In this document: positions 35,893 to 44,997 of the stretch, piece by piece
How positions within the stretch are numbered: position 1 is the stretch's first letter
Layout: every line of letters begins with the position of its first letter
Assembly (NCBI GenBank): GCA_000991415.1
Contig: LBRM01000015.1
Span: 1 to 46,402, forward strand
Reading direction: 5' to 3'
Length of the DNA stretch: 46,402 bases
Source of the DNA: Candidatus Nomurabacteria bacterium GW2011_GWA1_36_15
GTDB taxonomy: Bacteria; Patescibacteriota; Minisyncoccia; Phycocordibacterales; UBA9973
Position numbers and translations under genes: made by a program
Notes under the pieces: generated by a model
What the model was told of the DNA's origin: nothing
Database searches by the model: none
Seen by the model: only the letters and a program-made list of their open reading frames with translations

Positions 35893-36942
35893 TTAAACAA
35901 CTTCTTTATCTTTACTTATTATTTTTACTAATGCAAGTTCTAGAGGAAGTTCAGAAACAAAAGCACGATCTATATCACTATATGCTTCAAGTAAAACAGA
36001 TAATGCCTTAGAACGGAGTAATCCTTCCTTATCATCTTGCACTAAACCCTTCAAAAATTTCAAATCTTCTTCCCCTAAATCCCCTGCCATTTCTTTTTCT
36101 AATTTGGGTGCATATTTTAAAATTACCGCTATTCGAAATTTTTCAATAATAAGTTTGGAATAAAGTTTCATGTCTAAATTTTCTGCCGCCGCTTTCCTGA
36201 TGGTCATAATTCCATCTTCCAATTTTTTCTGAGCGATAGCGGAAATAAAATCATTCACTAAAATTGTTTTTGGCGCACCGGTTATTTTTTCTACATCCTC
36301 TCTTTTTATTTTTTTAGTTTTGGAGAAATTTAAAACTTTTTGAAGAGTACCCAAAGCATCACGAAAAGATCCATCACCTAATATCGCTATCAATTCAGCA
36401 GTGCTATTGTCCAGCTCAAAACCTTCTTTTTTGGAAACTTCTAAAATCATATTTTTAGAAATCAAGTCAGAGGCTTTTCTAAAAGTAAAAACTTGGCAAC
36501 GAGAGATAATTGTTTCCGGTACTTTATGGATTTCAGTGGTAGCTAAAATGAAGATAACATGTTTGGGTGGTTCTTCTAAGGTCTTAAGTAAAGCGCCCCA
36601 AGCATCTTTAGAGAGCATATGTACCTCGTCTATAATATAGACTTTGTATTTTGAATCAAATGGTAAGACTCTAGCGCCATCCCGAAGGGCTCTAATGTCT
36701 TCAATTCCCCTGTTGGAAGCAGCATCTATCTCATATAAGTCATTTTCTGAAACCCCTATTTCTTTTGCGAAAATTCGGGCTACGGAGGTTTTACCTGTGC
36801 CACGGGAACCGACAAAAAGATAAGCATGAGAAACTTTATTAGTTTCTACAGAAATCTCTAAAACCTTTACTATGTGATCCTGTCCTAGAACCTCACTAAA
36901 ACTTTTAGGCCTGTATTTTCGATATAAAGCTAAATCATGCAT
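35893..36942 (-). CDS. dnaX: DNA polymerase III subunit gamma/tau (zinc module absent)
   Basis: RKYRPKSFSEVLGQDHI, GSRGTGKTSVARIFAKE, YEIDAASNRGIEDIRALRD, IIDEVHMLSKDAWGALLKTLEEPP. Confidence 0.95.
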   Translation of the reverse strand: MHDLALYRKYRPKSFSEVLGQDHIVKVLEISVETNKVSHAYLFVGSRGTGKTSVARIFAKEIGVSENDLYEIDAASNRGIEDIRALRDGARVLPFDSKYKVYIIDEVHMLSKDAWGALLKTLEEPPKHVIFILATTEIHKVPETIISRCQVFTFRKASDLISKNMILEVSKKEGFELDNSTAELIAILGDGSFRDALGTLQKVLNFSKTKKIKREDVEKITGAPKTILVNDFISAIAQKKLEDGIMTIRKAAAENLDMKLYSKLIIEKFRIAVILKYAPKLEKEMAGDLGEEDLKFLKGLVQDDKEGLLRSKALSVLLEAYSDIDRAFVSELPLELALVKIISKDKEVV

Positions 36943-36949
36943 GTTTCGA

Positions 36950-37972
36950 TTATATCTCTTTTAAAAATAAAAGAAAATCTTTTACTATTTTTTCCACCTC
37001 TTTAGCATTTTTGGTTTCCATTAATTTTGTCCGCAATTCTTTTGCTCCCTCAAAATCTTTTACGTAAGTCTTATAATGTTTTTTCATTACCGCGAAATTT
37101 TTGTATTTGCCAAGTAATTTCTCAAAAAGTTTCGTGTGTTCTATTAAGACTTTTAATTTTTTTATAACGTAGTTTTTAAATTTTAAGGGACTTCGTTTAG
37201 CAAACAACCACGGATTTCCAAAAATCGCTCTACCTAACATTACTCCATCGCAACCAGTTTCTTTTATTTTTTGTTTGGCTTCTTCTAAATCCAAAACATC
37301 TCCGTTACCTATTATCAAAGTTTTCTTATTTATTTCATCTCGAATTTCGACAATTCTTTTCATTAAATCCCAATGCGCTGGAACATTAGACATTTCTTTA
37401 CGGGTGCGTAAATGTACAACTAAGGCCGCTAAATTTTCTTCAAGTAAACTCCTTATCCATTTTTCATCTAGTAAATAGTTTTTGTTTTTACTTGCCCGTC
37501 CGAAGCTTTTAGGCGGAGGAGAGTTGTAACCAATACGAGTTTTGACAGAAATAGGTAATCCGTTACTGCCCTCACAAGTTGCTCGAATAATTTTTCTTGC
37601 CAATTCCGGATTTTTTATCATAGCAGCGCCAGAATTTTGTTTCTCAACTGATTTATCAGGACAACCCATATTTATGTCTATGCCGTCAAAACCCAACTTT
37701 CCACAAAGGGCTGAAGCCTTTTTCATATTCTCTACATTTGAGCCGAATAATTGTGCCACTATTGGGTGCTCTTTTTTAGAAAATTTTAAATCAATTAAAA
37801 GTTTTTTTTGCGCTTTGGAGTGTGCTAGACCGTCTGCAGAGACAAATTCGGTCCAAAAAACATCAGGTTTACCATATTTAGCTATAATCTGCCTAAAAGC
37901 ACAATCCGTAACATCCGACATCGGTGCTAAACAAAAAAATGGTTTATTTAATTTTTTCCAAAAATTGTTCAT
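36950..37972 (-). CDS. dus: tRNA-dihydrouridine synthase
   Basis: LAPMSDVTDCAFRQI, DINMGCPDKSVEKQNSGAAMIKNP, VKTRIGYN, IGNGDVLDLEEA, GVMLGRAIFGNPWLF. Confidence 0.93.
   Translation of the reverse strand: MNNFWKKLNKPFFCLAPMSDVTDCAFRQIIAKYGKPDVFWTEFVSADGLAHSKAQKKLLIDLKFSKKEHPIVAQLFGSNVENMKKASALCGKLGFDGIDINMGCPDKSVEKQNSGAAMIKNPELARKIIRATCEGSNGLPISVKTRIGYNSPPPKSFGRASKNKNYLLDEKWIRSLLEENLAALVVHLRTRKEMSNVPAHWDLMKRIVEIRDEINKKTLIIGNGDVLDLEEAKQKIKETGCDGVMLGRAIFGNPWLFAKRSPLKFKNYVIKKLKVLIEHTKLFEKLLGKYKNFAVMKKHYKTYVKDFEGAKELRTKLMETKNAKEVEKIVKDFLLFLKEI
37491..37524. repeat. Palindromic element inserted in frame in dus (family D-like)
   Basis: CTTGCCCGTCCGAAGCTTTTAGGCGGAGGAGAG encodes the extra segment SPPPKSFGRASK between GYN and the LDEKWI helix. 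Confidence 0.55.
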
Positions 37973-37995
37973 AATTTTTAAAAAATATAAAAATA

Positions 37996-38062
37996 AAAAA
38001 TTTTAAGAGTCGTGTTGGTCCCCTGTCCTTATGCCTCCGAGGGCGAAGGCTCAGAAATTTTT
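37996..38062. repeat. Palindromic element, family C, intergenic copy
   Basis: AAAATTTTAAGAG...CTCAGAAATTTT ends form an imperfect inverted repeat; the reverse complement aligns with aspS 11842-11906. Confidence 0.8.
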
Positions 38063-38081
38063 TGATTTTTGTATTTTAACC

Positions 38082-38978
38082 CTATTTAAATTTATAGTAA
38101 ACCTTATTCCCAAATCGAAGATCAATTTTAATAAGTGAAGAATATTTCGTTTTAAATTCTGTTTGCAACGGTTCCGTGAACAAAACTGACTGCAAATTTT
38201 CCACGATTTTATCAAAATTATCATTTGCTTTAAAGATTATGAATGGACCCGATTGAGCTGTAGTAGAAGAAAGAAATATTTTTATATCTCCATCATCTTG
38301 AATATAAAATATTACCGGTTTTATGCCTATTCTTTCTAATGTTTCTTTTAGTGAAATTAATTTTCCGAAATTTGCTTGATAGAAATAAAAACCTAAGGGG
38401 CCGTTTCCATCCTCGGCTGTAGCCTTATAGACGGAGCCATAGAATTTTAAATAAACTTCTCCTGAGAAATAAGGAGCTTCATCAAATATATAGCCGCCCT
38501 CATCTAGAAAATAACATTTTTCTTCATCTGGGAGTTTATTTTCTGAATTGTCTAATTTGGGTGGCACTATACCACAATATGTGTATAGTGCCGTTCGTTC
38601 TGTAACAAAAACTTCTAAATTTTTTATATTTCTATTATTTACAAAGACTTCTTTAATTCTTTTGAATTTATTTCTTAAATCAATTTCTATTTCGTGTTGA
38701 GGATAAATTATAAAATTGGTTTTCGGGAAAAACCAAAGATAATTACCGGCAATTTTTTCTTTTACTGCTTCTTCTATTGTTTTAGTTTCTACTACTTTAT
38801 TACCTGTAATTTGAATGTTATCTATATTAAGTTTTTCCCATTTGGCAAGAAAAGATAGCCCAATAAAAATTAAAAGAAATAAAAAAATTAAAAAGAATAT
38901 CTTTTTTCTTAAAATTTTACGTTTTTTCTTTTTTAAACCCGAAAGACGTGGAGAATTTAAAACACTTCGACTTTTCAT
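38082..38978 (-). CDS. FtsQ-like POTRA-domain membrane protein
   Basis: Basic N-terminus, TM IFFLIFLFLLIFIGLSFL, then IDNIQITGNKVVETKTIEEAV POTRA-like and FtsQ-like downstream region. Confidence 0.65.
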   Translation of the reverse strand: MKSRSVLNSPRLSGLKKKKRKILRKKIFFLIFLFLLIFIGLSFLAKWEKLNIDNIQITGNKVVETKTIEEAVKEKIAGNYLWFFPKTNFIIYPQHEIEIDLRNKFKRIKEVFVNNRNIKNLEVFVTERTALYTYCGIVPPKLDNSENKLPDEEKCYFLDEGGYIFDEAPYFSGEVYLKFYGSVYKATAEDGNGPLGFYFYQANFGKLISLKETLERIGIKPVIFYIQDDGDIKIFLSSTTAQSGPFIIFKANDNFDKIVENLQSVLFTEPLQTEFKTKYSSLIKIDLRFGNKVYYKFK

Positions 38979-38979
38979 A

Positions 38980-40290
38980 CTATTTTATGAAATTCTTTCC
39001 GTTCATATATTTTTTTAGAACTTCCGGAATTTTTACTGTACCGTCAGCTTGCTGATAATTTTCTAAAATAGCAATCAATGTTCTACCCACAGCACAAATA
39101 GTAGCATCATTCATATGAACTAATTCTATCTTTCCATTAGTACGTTTAACCCTAGTATTTAATCTCCGTGATTGAAAACTTGTCATTAAATCCGCTGTGT
39201 GTGTTTCCCGGTATGCATTCTGCCCAGGCATCCAAGTATTAATGTCAATTTGACGAAAATCTGGTTTACCCATATCCCCTGTGCAAATTAAAACAACCTG
39301 ATAAGGAAGTTTAATCATTTGTAAGAAATATTCTTGAATAGCCACCAAGAATTCTTGTTCCTGAATAGAATTTTCAGGTAAACAAAAAGTTTCCATCTCC
39401 AGTTTTTCAAACTGATGCATTCGCAATATTCCTTTTGTGTCTTTTCCATAGGAGCCCGCCTCTTTTCTAAAAGCCGGAGAATAACCGACATAACGTATGG
39501 GCATTTCCTTTTCGTTCAAGATTTGATTCATATGCATAGGTCCGAGAGTATGTTCCGCGCTCCCGATAAGATACATATCATCAATTTCCAAATGGTATTT
39601 ATCCTCCTTGGGTTCAAGTCTGGCCATTTTTAAATAGATATTTGGTTTTATCATAAAGGGAGGAATGACAGGAATAAATGGTTTGGGATTTATATTTATA
39701 TTTTTTTCCTTGGCGATTTTTTCCAAAGTTTCTGTATTAGTTAAAATTTCGAGTAAAAAATTAAGTAAGGCAAACTGCAATAAAACTAAATCGCCTTTTA
39801 AATAAGTGAATCTTGCCCCAGAAACTTCTGCGGCGGTTTGGTTATCTATCATTCTGAGCTTCTCCCCTATCTCGCAATGTTCTTTAGGAGTAAAATCGAA
39901 TGTTGGTTTTTCTCCCCAGCTTCTAATCACAACATTTCCCGATTCATCTGGTCCTTCCGGCACATCGGGAGAAGTGACGTTTGGAACTTGTAACATAATC
40001 TTTTGCCACACTTCAATTGTCTTTCTTAGTTTTTCTTCTTTTTCTTTTATATCTTCTTTTACAGTACGCATTTCTTCTATAAGCTGTATTTTTAGCGCAC
40101 TATCTTGATCCCGGGAAATATCATTGGAAACTCTATTAACTTCGCTTCTTAAATCTTCTACTTCTTTTAATTCTTTCAAACGCTGATCGTCTAGCATAAT
40201 AAGCTTTTCGATATCAACATCCACACCTTTCTTTTTTGCTCCTTCTTGCACTATATTTTTATTGTCTCGGATGAATTTTATATCTAACAT
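38980..40290 (-). CDS. serS: Seryl-tRNA synthetase
   Basis: MLDIKFIRDNKNIVQEGAKKKG, TAEHTLGPMHMN-like region, FRKEAGSYGKDTKGILRMHQFEKLE. ATG 40290 has TATAAT 6 nt upstream. Confidence 0.95.
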   Translation of the reverse strand: MLDIKFIRDNKNIVQEGAKKKGVDVDIEKLIMLDDQRLKELKEVEDLRSEVNRVSNDISRDQDSALKIQLIEEMRTVKEDIKEKEEKLRKTIEVWQKIMLQVPNVTSPDVPEGPDESGNVVIRSWGEKPTFDFTPKEHCEIGEKLRMIDNQTAAEVSGARFTYLKGDLVLLQFALLNFLLEILTNTETLEKIAKEKNININPKPFIPVIPPFMIKPNIYLKMARLEPKEDKYHLEIDDMYLIGSAEHTLGPMHMNQILNEKEMPIRYVGYSPAFRKEAGSYGKDTKGILRMHQFEKLEMETFCLPENSIQEQEFLVAIQEYFLQMIKLPYQVVLICTGDMGKPDFRQIDINTWMPGQNAYRETHTADLMTSFQSRRLNTRVKRTNGKIELVHMNDATICAVGRTLIAILENYQQADGTVKIPEVLKKYMNGKNFIK

Positions 40291-40296
40291 TCTTTT

Positions 40297-40320
40297 ATTA
40301 TATACAAATTTTGATATAAT
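40297..40320. promoter_or_regulatory. Compact divergent promoter pair serS/dprA
   Basis: TATAAT (-) 40302-40297, 6 nt from serS ATG; TATAAT (+) 40315-40320, 6 nt from dprA GTG; only 36 nt between the start codons. Confidence 0.75.
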
Positions 40321-40326
40321 TACAAA

Positions 40327-41187
40327 GTGCAAATTAGAAAACTGCCAAAAGAAAAATTTCCCGAAGCACTTTTAGAAATTCCTCAACCCCCCGAAGAACT
40401 TTGGATTATAGGCGACCTACCTAAAGATAAATTAATTTATTTATGCGTGGTCGGTTCACGGAAATTCACTTCTTATGGACGAGAAAGCTGTGAAAAAATA
40501 ATTGCTGGACTGAGAGGATATCCCATAGCCATCGTTTCTGGTTTTGCCTTGGGTATAGATACCATAGCCCATAAAAAAGCAATGCAAACGGGGCTGAAAA
40601 CCATAGTTTTTCCCGGATCGGGACTTTCCGACGAGGCGATGTATCCAAAAACAAATGTCAGGTTAATGAGAGAAGTAGTAGAAAGTGGCGGATGTTTAAT
40701 TTCGGAATTTGAACCGGATTTTAAAGCGACTCAGTGGAGTTTTCCAATGCGCAACAGATTAATGGCCGGAATTTCCAAAGCTGTCCTTATTATAGAAGCA
40801 GAAGAAAAATCTGGAACCCTGATTACTGCCCGTCTGGCTACAGAATACAACAGAGATGTATTGGTTGTACCTGGATCAGTTTTTTCTTCTAATTCCAAAG
40901 GCACTAATAAATTGATACGCCAAGGCGCGACGCCAGTAACTTGCGCAGAAGATGTACTAGAAGCTTTAGGTTTTGAAAAACCAAAAGACAAAGAAAAACA
41001 AGCAACACTATTTTCCGATTTATCTCCAGAAGAGAAAAAAGTAGTTCTATTGCTTCGCGAAGCGATGCCTCGAGATGATTTGATTCGTGCTATGGAAATG
41101 CCAACCCCAAATGCAAATGCGATTCTTTCCATAATGGAAATAAAAGAATTAATAAAAGAAGAGATGGGAGAAATTAGATTGGCCTAA
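40327..41187 (+). CDS. dprA: DNA-processing protein DprA/Smf
   Basis: VVGSRKFTSYGRESCEKII, IVSGFALGIDTIAHKKAM, SEFEPDFKATQWSFPMRNRLMAGIS, EKSGTLITARLA. Confidence 0.93.
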   Translation: MQIRKLPKEKFPEALLEIPQPPEELWIIGDLPKDKLIYLCVVGSRKFTSYGRESCEKIIAGLRGYPIAIVSGFALGIDTIAHKKAMQTGLKTIVFPGSGLSDEAMYPKTNVRLMREVVESGGCLISEFEPDFKATQWSFPMRNRLMAGISKAVLIIEAEEKSGTLITARLATEYNRDVLVVPGSVFSSNSKGTNKLIRQGATPVTCAEDVLEALGFEKPKDKEKQATLFSDLSPEEKKVVLLLREAMPRDDLIRAMEMPTPNANAILSIMEIKELIKEEMGEIRLA

Positions 41188-41222
41188 TTTGCAAAAAAAA
41201 ACTATTTCGTGTAATACTTGAG

Positions 41223-41303
41223 ATTAGGTTCTAGTTTCTAGGTTTTAGGTTCTAGTATTTTAATTATTATCTAGCAACTAATCACTAGCATCTGGCACCT
41301 AAT
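41223..41303. repeat. Nested inverted-repeat element upstream of topA
   Basis: ATTAGGTTCTAGTTTCTAG (41223-41241) versus CTAGCATCTGGCACCTAAT (41285-41303), 14/19 in inverted orientation; internal TTAGGTTCTAG / CTAGCAACTAAT. Confidence 0.65.
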
Positions 41304-41307
41304 TTTT

Positions 41308-43479
41308 ATGAAATTACTAATTGTAGAATCGCCATCAAAAGCAAGAACTATAGAAAAATATTTAGAAGGCGCTTTCACTGTGCGTGCATCTGTTGGACAC
41401 ATTCGTGATTTACCAAAATCAAATAAAGAAGCTATAGATATAGAAGGTGGATTTATCCCGTATTATGAAATTTCTAAAGGTAAAGAAAGAGTGGTGCATG
41501 AACTTCAGTCATTAGCAGAAAAAGCAAGTGAAATACTTTTAGCTACAGACCCTGACCGCGAAGGAGAGGCTATTGCCTGGCACATCGAAGAATTATTAAA
41601 AGCAGACAAAAAAATAAAAGCGTCAACCAAACGCGTAGTTTTTTACGAAATAACCAAAGAAGCAATTCAAAAAGCATTAAAAAACCCCAGAAATATTGAT
41701 ACAGCTTTAAGAAAAGCACAGGAAGCAAGGCGCGTTTTAGATAGACTTGTTGGCTATGACCTTTCTGGACTTATTTGGAAAAAAGTACGTTATGGGCTTT
41801 CGGCAGGACGAGTACAATCTCCTGCCCTTCGTATAATAATGGAACGTGAACGAGAAATTCGCGCTTTTGTTTCAGAAAAATACTGGAAGATATTGGGTCT
41901 CTTTGAAACACTGAAAAAAGGAAAATTGACTCTTTTTTGTTCAGAAGAGCCTAGGGATGAAAAGTTAGTTGAAAAAATATTAGAAGAAGGTAAAAAAGGA
42001 AATTGGTTAGTGAAAGAAATAAAAGAATCAGAACAAAAACGAGTGCCTCGGGCCCCTTTTACTACCTCTACTTTACAACAAACTGCTAGCTCACGGCTTG
42101 GTTATTCACCTTCCAGAACAATGCATATCGCCCAAAAACTTTATGAGGCTGGGCATATCACATATATGCGAACAGACAGTACTAATTTATCCTCAGTTGC
42201 TCAAACACAGATAGTATCTTTGATTCAGAAAAAATATGGGAAAGAATATTCCCAACCGAGAATTTATAAAACTAAATCAAAAAATGCCCAAGAAGCGCAT
42301 GAAGCTATTCGTCCTACCCATATAGAGAAGGCTGATGCAAAATTATTGAAGATAAAAATAAGTGCAAACATTACTGAAAGTCCTTCAGAGTCAGAATTTC
42401 CTGATTTTTCTGCCACTGGTTCCAGAATTCTTTTTGCTGGATGGTTGCAAGTGGATAAGGGCAGTGTAGGAGAAGATATAGAATTACCAGAAGTAAAAAT
42501 TGGAGAAAAATTAAAATTACTTAATCTCATAGAAGAAGAAAAATTAACCGAACCGCCCAACAGATACAGTGAAGCAGGTTTAATAAAAGAACTTGAAGCC
42601 AGAGACATTGGCAGACCGTCCACTTACGCTTCTATCATGAAAACGTTGGAGGATCGAGAATATGTCAAAAAAGAAGGTAAAACTCTTTTCCCTACCGATG
42701 TCGGTGAAGTCGTTTCCGATTTTTTGGAAAAACATTTTGCCAATTATATTTCCGATACTTTTACTGCCGAAATGGAAGATGAGTTAGACCAAATTTCTCG
42801 GGGTGAGCGTGAATATGAAAAAACACTCCAAGATTTTTATGGACCATTTTCAAAAGATATAAAAATAAAAGAAAAGTTAGAAAAAGCGACAAATTTAGGC
42901 GAAGCGCCGGAAAATATTAAATGTCCCAAATGTGGAGGCAAAATGATTATAAAACTTTCTCGCGGAGGCAGGTTTTATTCTTGCATCAGATATCCAGATT
43001 GTGTTGGGGCTTTAAAACTTGATGGCATAGAACTGGAAGGTCCCAAGGAAACAGGAGAAAAATGTCCGAATTGTGGAGACCTGCCTCTTGCATCGGGCAA
43101 GGCGGGAAAAAAAGGAAAATTGGGAGGTGGTAGACTGATCGTGCGTGAAAGGCGTGATGGAACAGGCACTTTTATTTCCTGTTCACGATATCCAAAATGT
43201 AAATTCATAAAAAAGGATGAAACGGAAGAAGCTAAGAAAAGGACAGGTATTATTTGTCCCCTATGTAAAAAAGGTGATATTTCGGAACGACGTGGAAGAT
43301 TCGGAATATTTTATTCTTGTTCCAATTATCCTGATTGTAAATATGCCATAAAGGCAAAACCTACGGGTAAAATATGTAATAAGTGTGGCTCTTTAATGAT
43401 GCAAGGGACGAAAACTATACCTGAAAGATGTAGTAATAAATCTTGTCCCGACCATAACCCTCACAAATTAATGAAATAG
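41308..43479 (+). CDS. topA: DNA topoisomerase I
   Basis: LLIVESPSKARTIEKYL, ATDPDREGEAIAWHI, YDLSGLIWKKVRYGLSAGRVQSPALRII, YMRTDSTNLS, C-terminal CxxC zinc fingers. Confidence 0.95.
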   Translation: MKLLIVESPSKARTIEKYLEGAFTVRASVGHIRDLPKSNKEAIDIEGGFIPYYEISKGKERVVHELQSLAEKASEILLATDPDREGEAIAWHIEELLKADKKIKASTKRVVFYEITKEAIQKALKNPRNIDTALRKAQEARRVLDRLVGYDLSGLIWKKVRYGLSAGRVQSPALRIIMEREREIRAFVSEKYWKILGLFETLKKGKLTLFCSEEPRDEKLVEKILEEGKKGNWLVKEIKESEQKRVPRAPFTTSTLQQTASSRLGYSPSRTMHIAQKLYEAGHITYMRTDSTNLSSVAQTQIVSLIQKKYGKEYSQPRIYKTKSKNAQEAHEAIRPTHIEKADAKLLKIKISANITESPSESEFPDFSATGSRILFAGWLQVDKGSVGEDIELPEVKIGEKLKLLNLIEEEKLTEPPNRYSEAGLIKELEARDIGRPSTYASIMKTLEDREYVKKEGKTLFPTDVGEVVSDFLEKHFANYISDTFTAEMEDELDQISRGEREYEKTLQDFYGPFSKDIKIKEKLEKATNLGEAPENIKCPKCGGKMIIKLSRGGRFYSCIRYPDCVGALKLDGIELEGPKETGEKCPNCGDLPLASGKAGKKGKLGGGRLIVRERRDGTGTFISCSRYPKCKFIKKDETEEAKKRTGIICPLCKKGDISERRGRFGIFYSCSNYPDCKYAIKAKPTGKICNKCGSLMMQGTKTIPERCSNKSCPDHNPHKLMK
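43080..43106. repeat. Imperfect palindrome inside a topA zinc-finger region (family A-like)
   Basis: CCTGCCTCTTGCATCGGGCAAGGCGGG, read as DLPLASGKAG; compare family A DLSAQAG. Confidence 0.4.
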
Positions 43480-43521
43480 CTGAAAATACTATTTATATTG
43501 CATTCGTTATATAATAGCGTC

Positions 43522-44991
43522 ATGGTAGAAATAAAAGAAATAACTGACTTAATGGCTGGAGGAATAAATAAAAAAGACGAAGAACTGATAAAGAAAGCTT
43601 ATGAGTTTGCAAAACGCGCGCATGAAGGACAAAAAAGAATGAGCGGAGAATTATATTTTGCTCACGTTTTTGAAACTGCCAAAATATTGGCTAAATTTGG
43701 AATGGATGTTCAAACCATAGTGGCTGGACTTTTGCACGACGTTTTAGAAGATACAAAAATCACTGAAGAAGAAGTAAAAAAAGAATTCGGAGAAGATATT
43801 GTTTTTTTGGTTAACGGAGTAACAAAGTTGGGAACTTTGAAATATCGCGGACATGAACGGCACGTAGAAAGTTTAAGAAAATTTTTTGTAGCCATGACGA
43901 ATGATTTACGGGTGGTTATTATAAAATTTGCCGATAGACTTCATAATTTAAATACTCTTCAATTTTTGCCAGAGGAGAAAAGGTCCAGAATAGCCATGGA
44001 ATCGATTGAAGTTTATGCTCCCTTGGCCAATCGTCTTGGCATGGGGAAACTCAAAGGAGAAATAGAAGATGCTGCCTTCCCTTTTGCATATCCAGAAGAA
44101 TATGCCCAAATAGAAAAAATAATAAAAGACAGAAAAAAACTTTACGAAAAAAATCTAGAAGAAATATATAAAGAACTTGAAAAAGAATTGAGCAAAAACA
44201 GAGTTAAGGTGGTTGAGATCAATTATCGAATGAAACATAAATATAGTTTATGGAAAAAACTCCTGAAGCGTGAAATGGATATAGAAAAAATATATGATAT
44301 AGTTGCGCTCCGTATCGTGGTGGAAAACGTGGAAGAATGTTATAAAGTCTTGGGAATAATTCATTCTATCTGGAAACCATTACCCGGCAGAATAAAAGAT
44401 TATATTGCTGTGCCTAAACCCAATGGTTATCGTTCCATTCACACCACTATTTTTACTGGCTCAGGTGGCATAGCAGAAATTCAAATAAGAACCAAGGAAA
44501 TGCACGCCGAAGCAGCTTACGGTATCGCGGCCCATTTTGCTTATAAAGAAAAACATAAAAAAAATCCCGATGAAAGATCCAAATTCAAATGGATAGAAGA
44601 ATTAAAAGATTTTAATTATGAATTAGATAAACCTCAAAAATATTTAGAACATTTAAAAACCGATTTCTTTAATGATCGCATTTTTATTTTCACTCCTAAG
44701 GGCGATGTTATCGATTTACCGGAAGATTCAAGCCCGATAGATTTTGCCTATTCCATCCACTCGGATATCGGCGATCATATTTCTGGAACAAAAGTGAACA
44801 ATAAAATAGCTCCCATTCTTTCAAAATTGAAAAACGGGGATATCGTAGAAATCATAACTAAAAAAGACGCTCATCCTTCTGGTAAATGGTTAGAATATTC
44901 AAAAACAAATATTGCAAAAAAGAATATAAGATCTTATCTGGAAAAAAATAGTCTGCTTTCCAGGCTTAAATCCCTCGGCCGTAATTCATAG
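43522..44991 (+). CDS. RelA/SpoT homologue (HD, synthetase and TGS domains)
   Basis: HDVLEDT, RLHNLNTL, KPNGYRSIHTTIF, TPKGDVIDLPEDSSPIDFAYSIHSDIG. ATG 43522 has TATAAT 6 nt upstream. Confidence 0.93.
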   Translation: MVEIKEITDLMAGGINKKDEELIKKAYEFAKRAHEGQKRMSGELYFAHVFETAKILAKFGMDVQTIVAGLLHDVLEDTKITEEEVKKEFGEDIVFLVNGVTKLGTLKYRGHERHVESLRKFFVAMTNDLRVVIIKFADRLHNLNTLQFLPEEKRSRIAMESIEVYAPLANRLGMGKLKGEIEDAAFPFAYPEEYAQIEKIIKDRKKLYEKNLEEIYKELEKELSKNRVKVVEINYRMKHKYSLWKKLLKREMDIEKIYDIVALRIVVENVEECYKVLGIIHSIWKPLPGRIKDYIAVPKPNGYRSIHTTIFTGSGGIAEIQIRTKEMHAEAAYGIAAHFAYKEKHKKNPDERSKFKWIEELKDFNYELDKPQKYLEHLKTDFFNDRIFIFTPKGDVIDLPEDSSPIDFAYSIHSDIGDHISGTKVNNKIAPILSKLKNGDIVEIITKKDAHPSGKWLEYSKTNIAKKNIRSYLEKNSLLSRLKSLGRNS

Positions 44992-44997
44992 TTTAGT

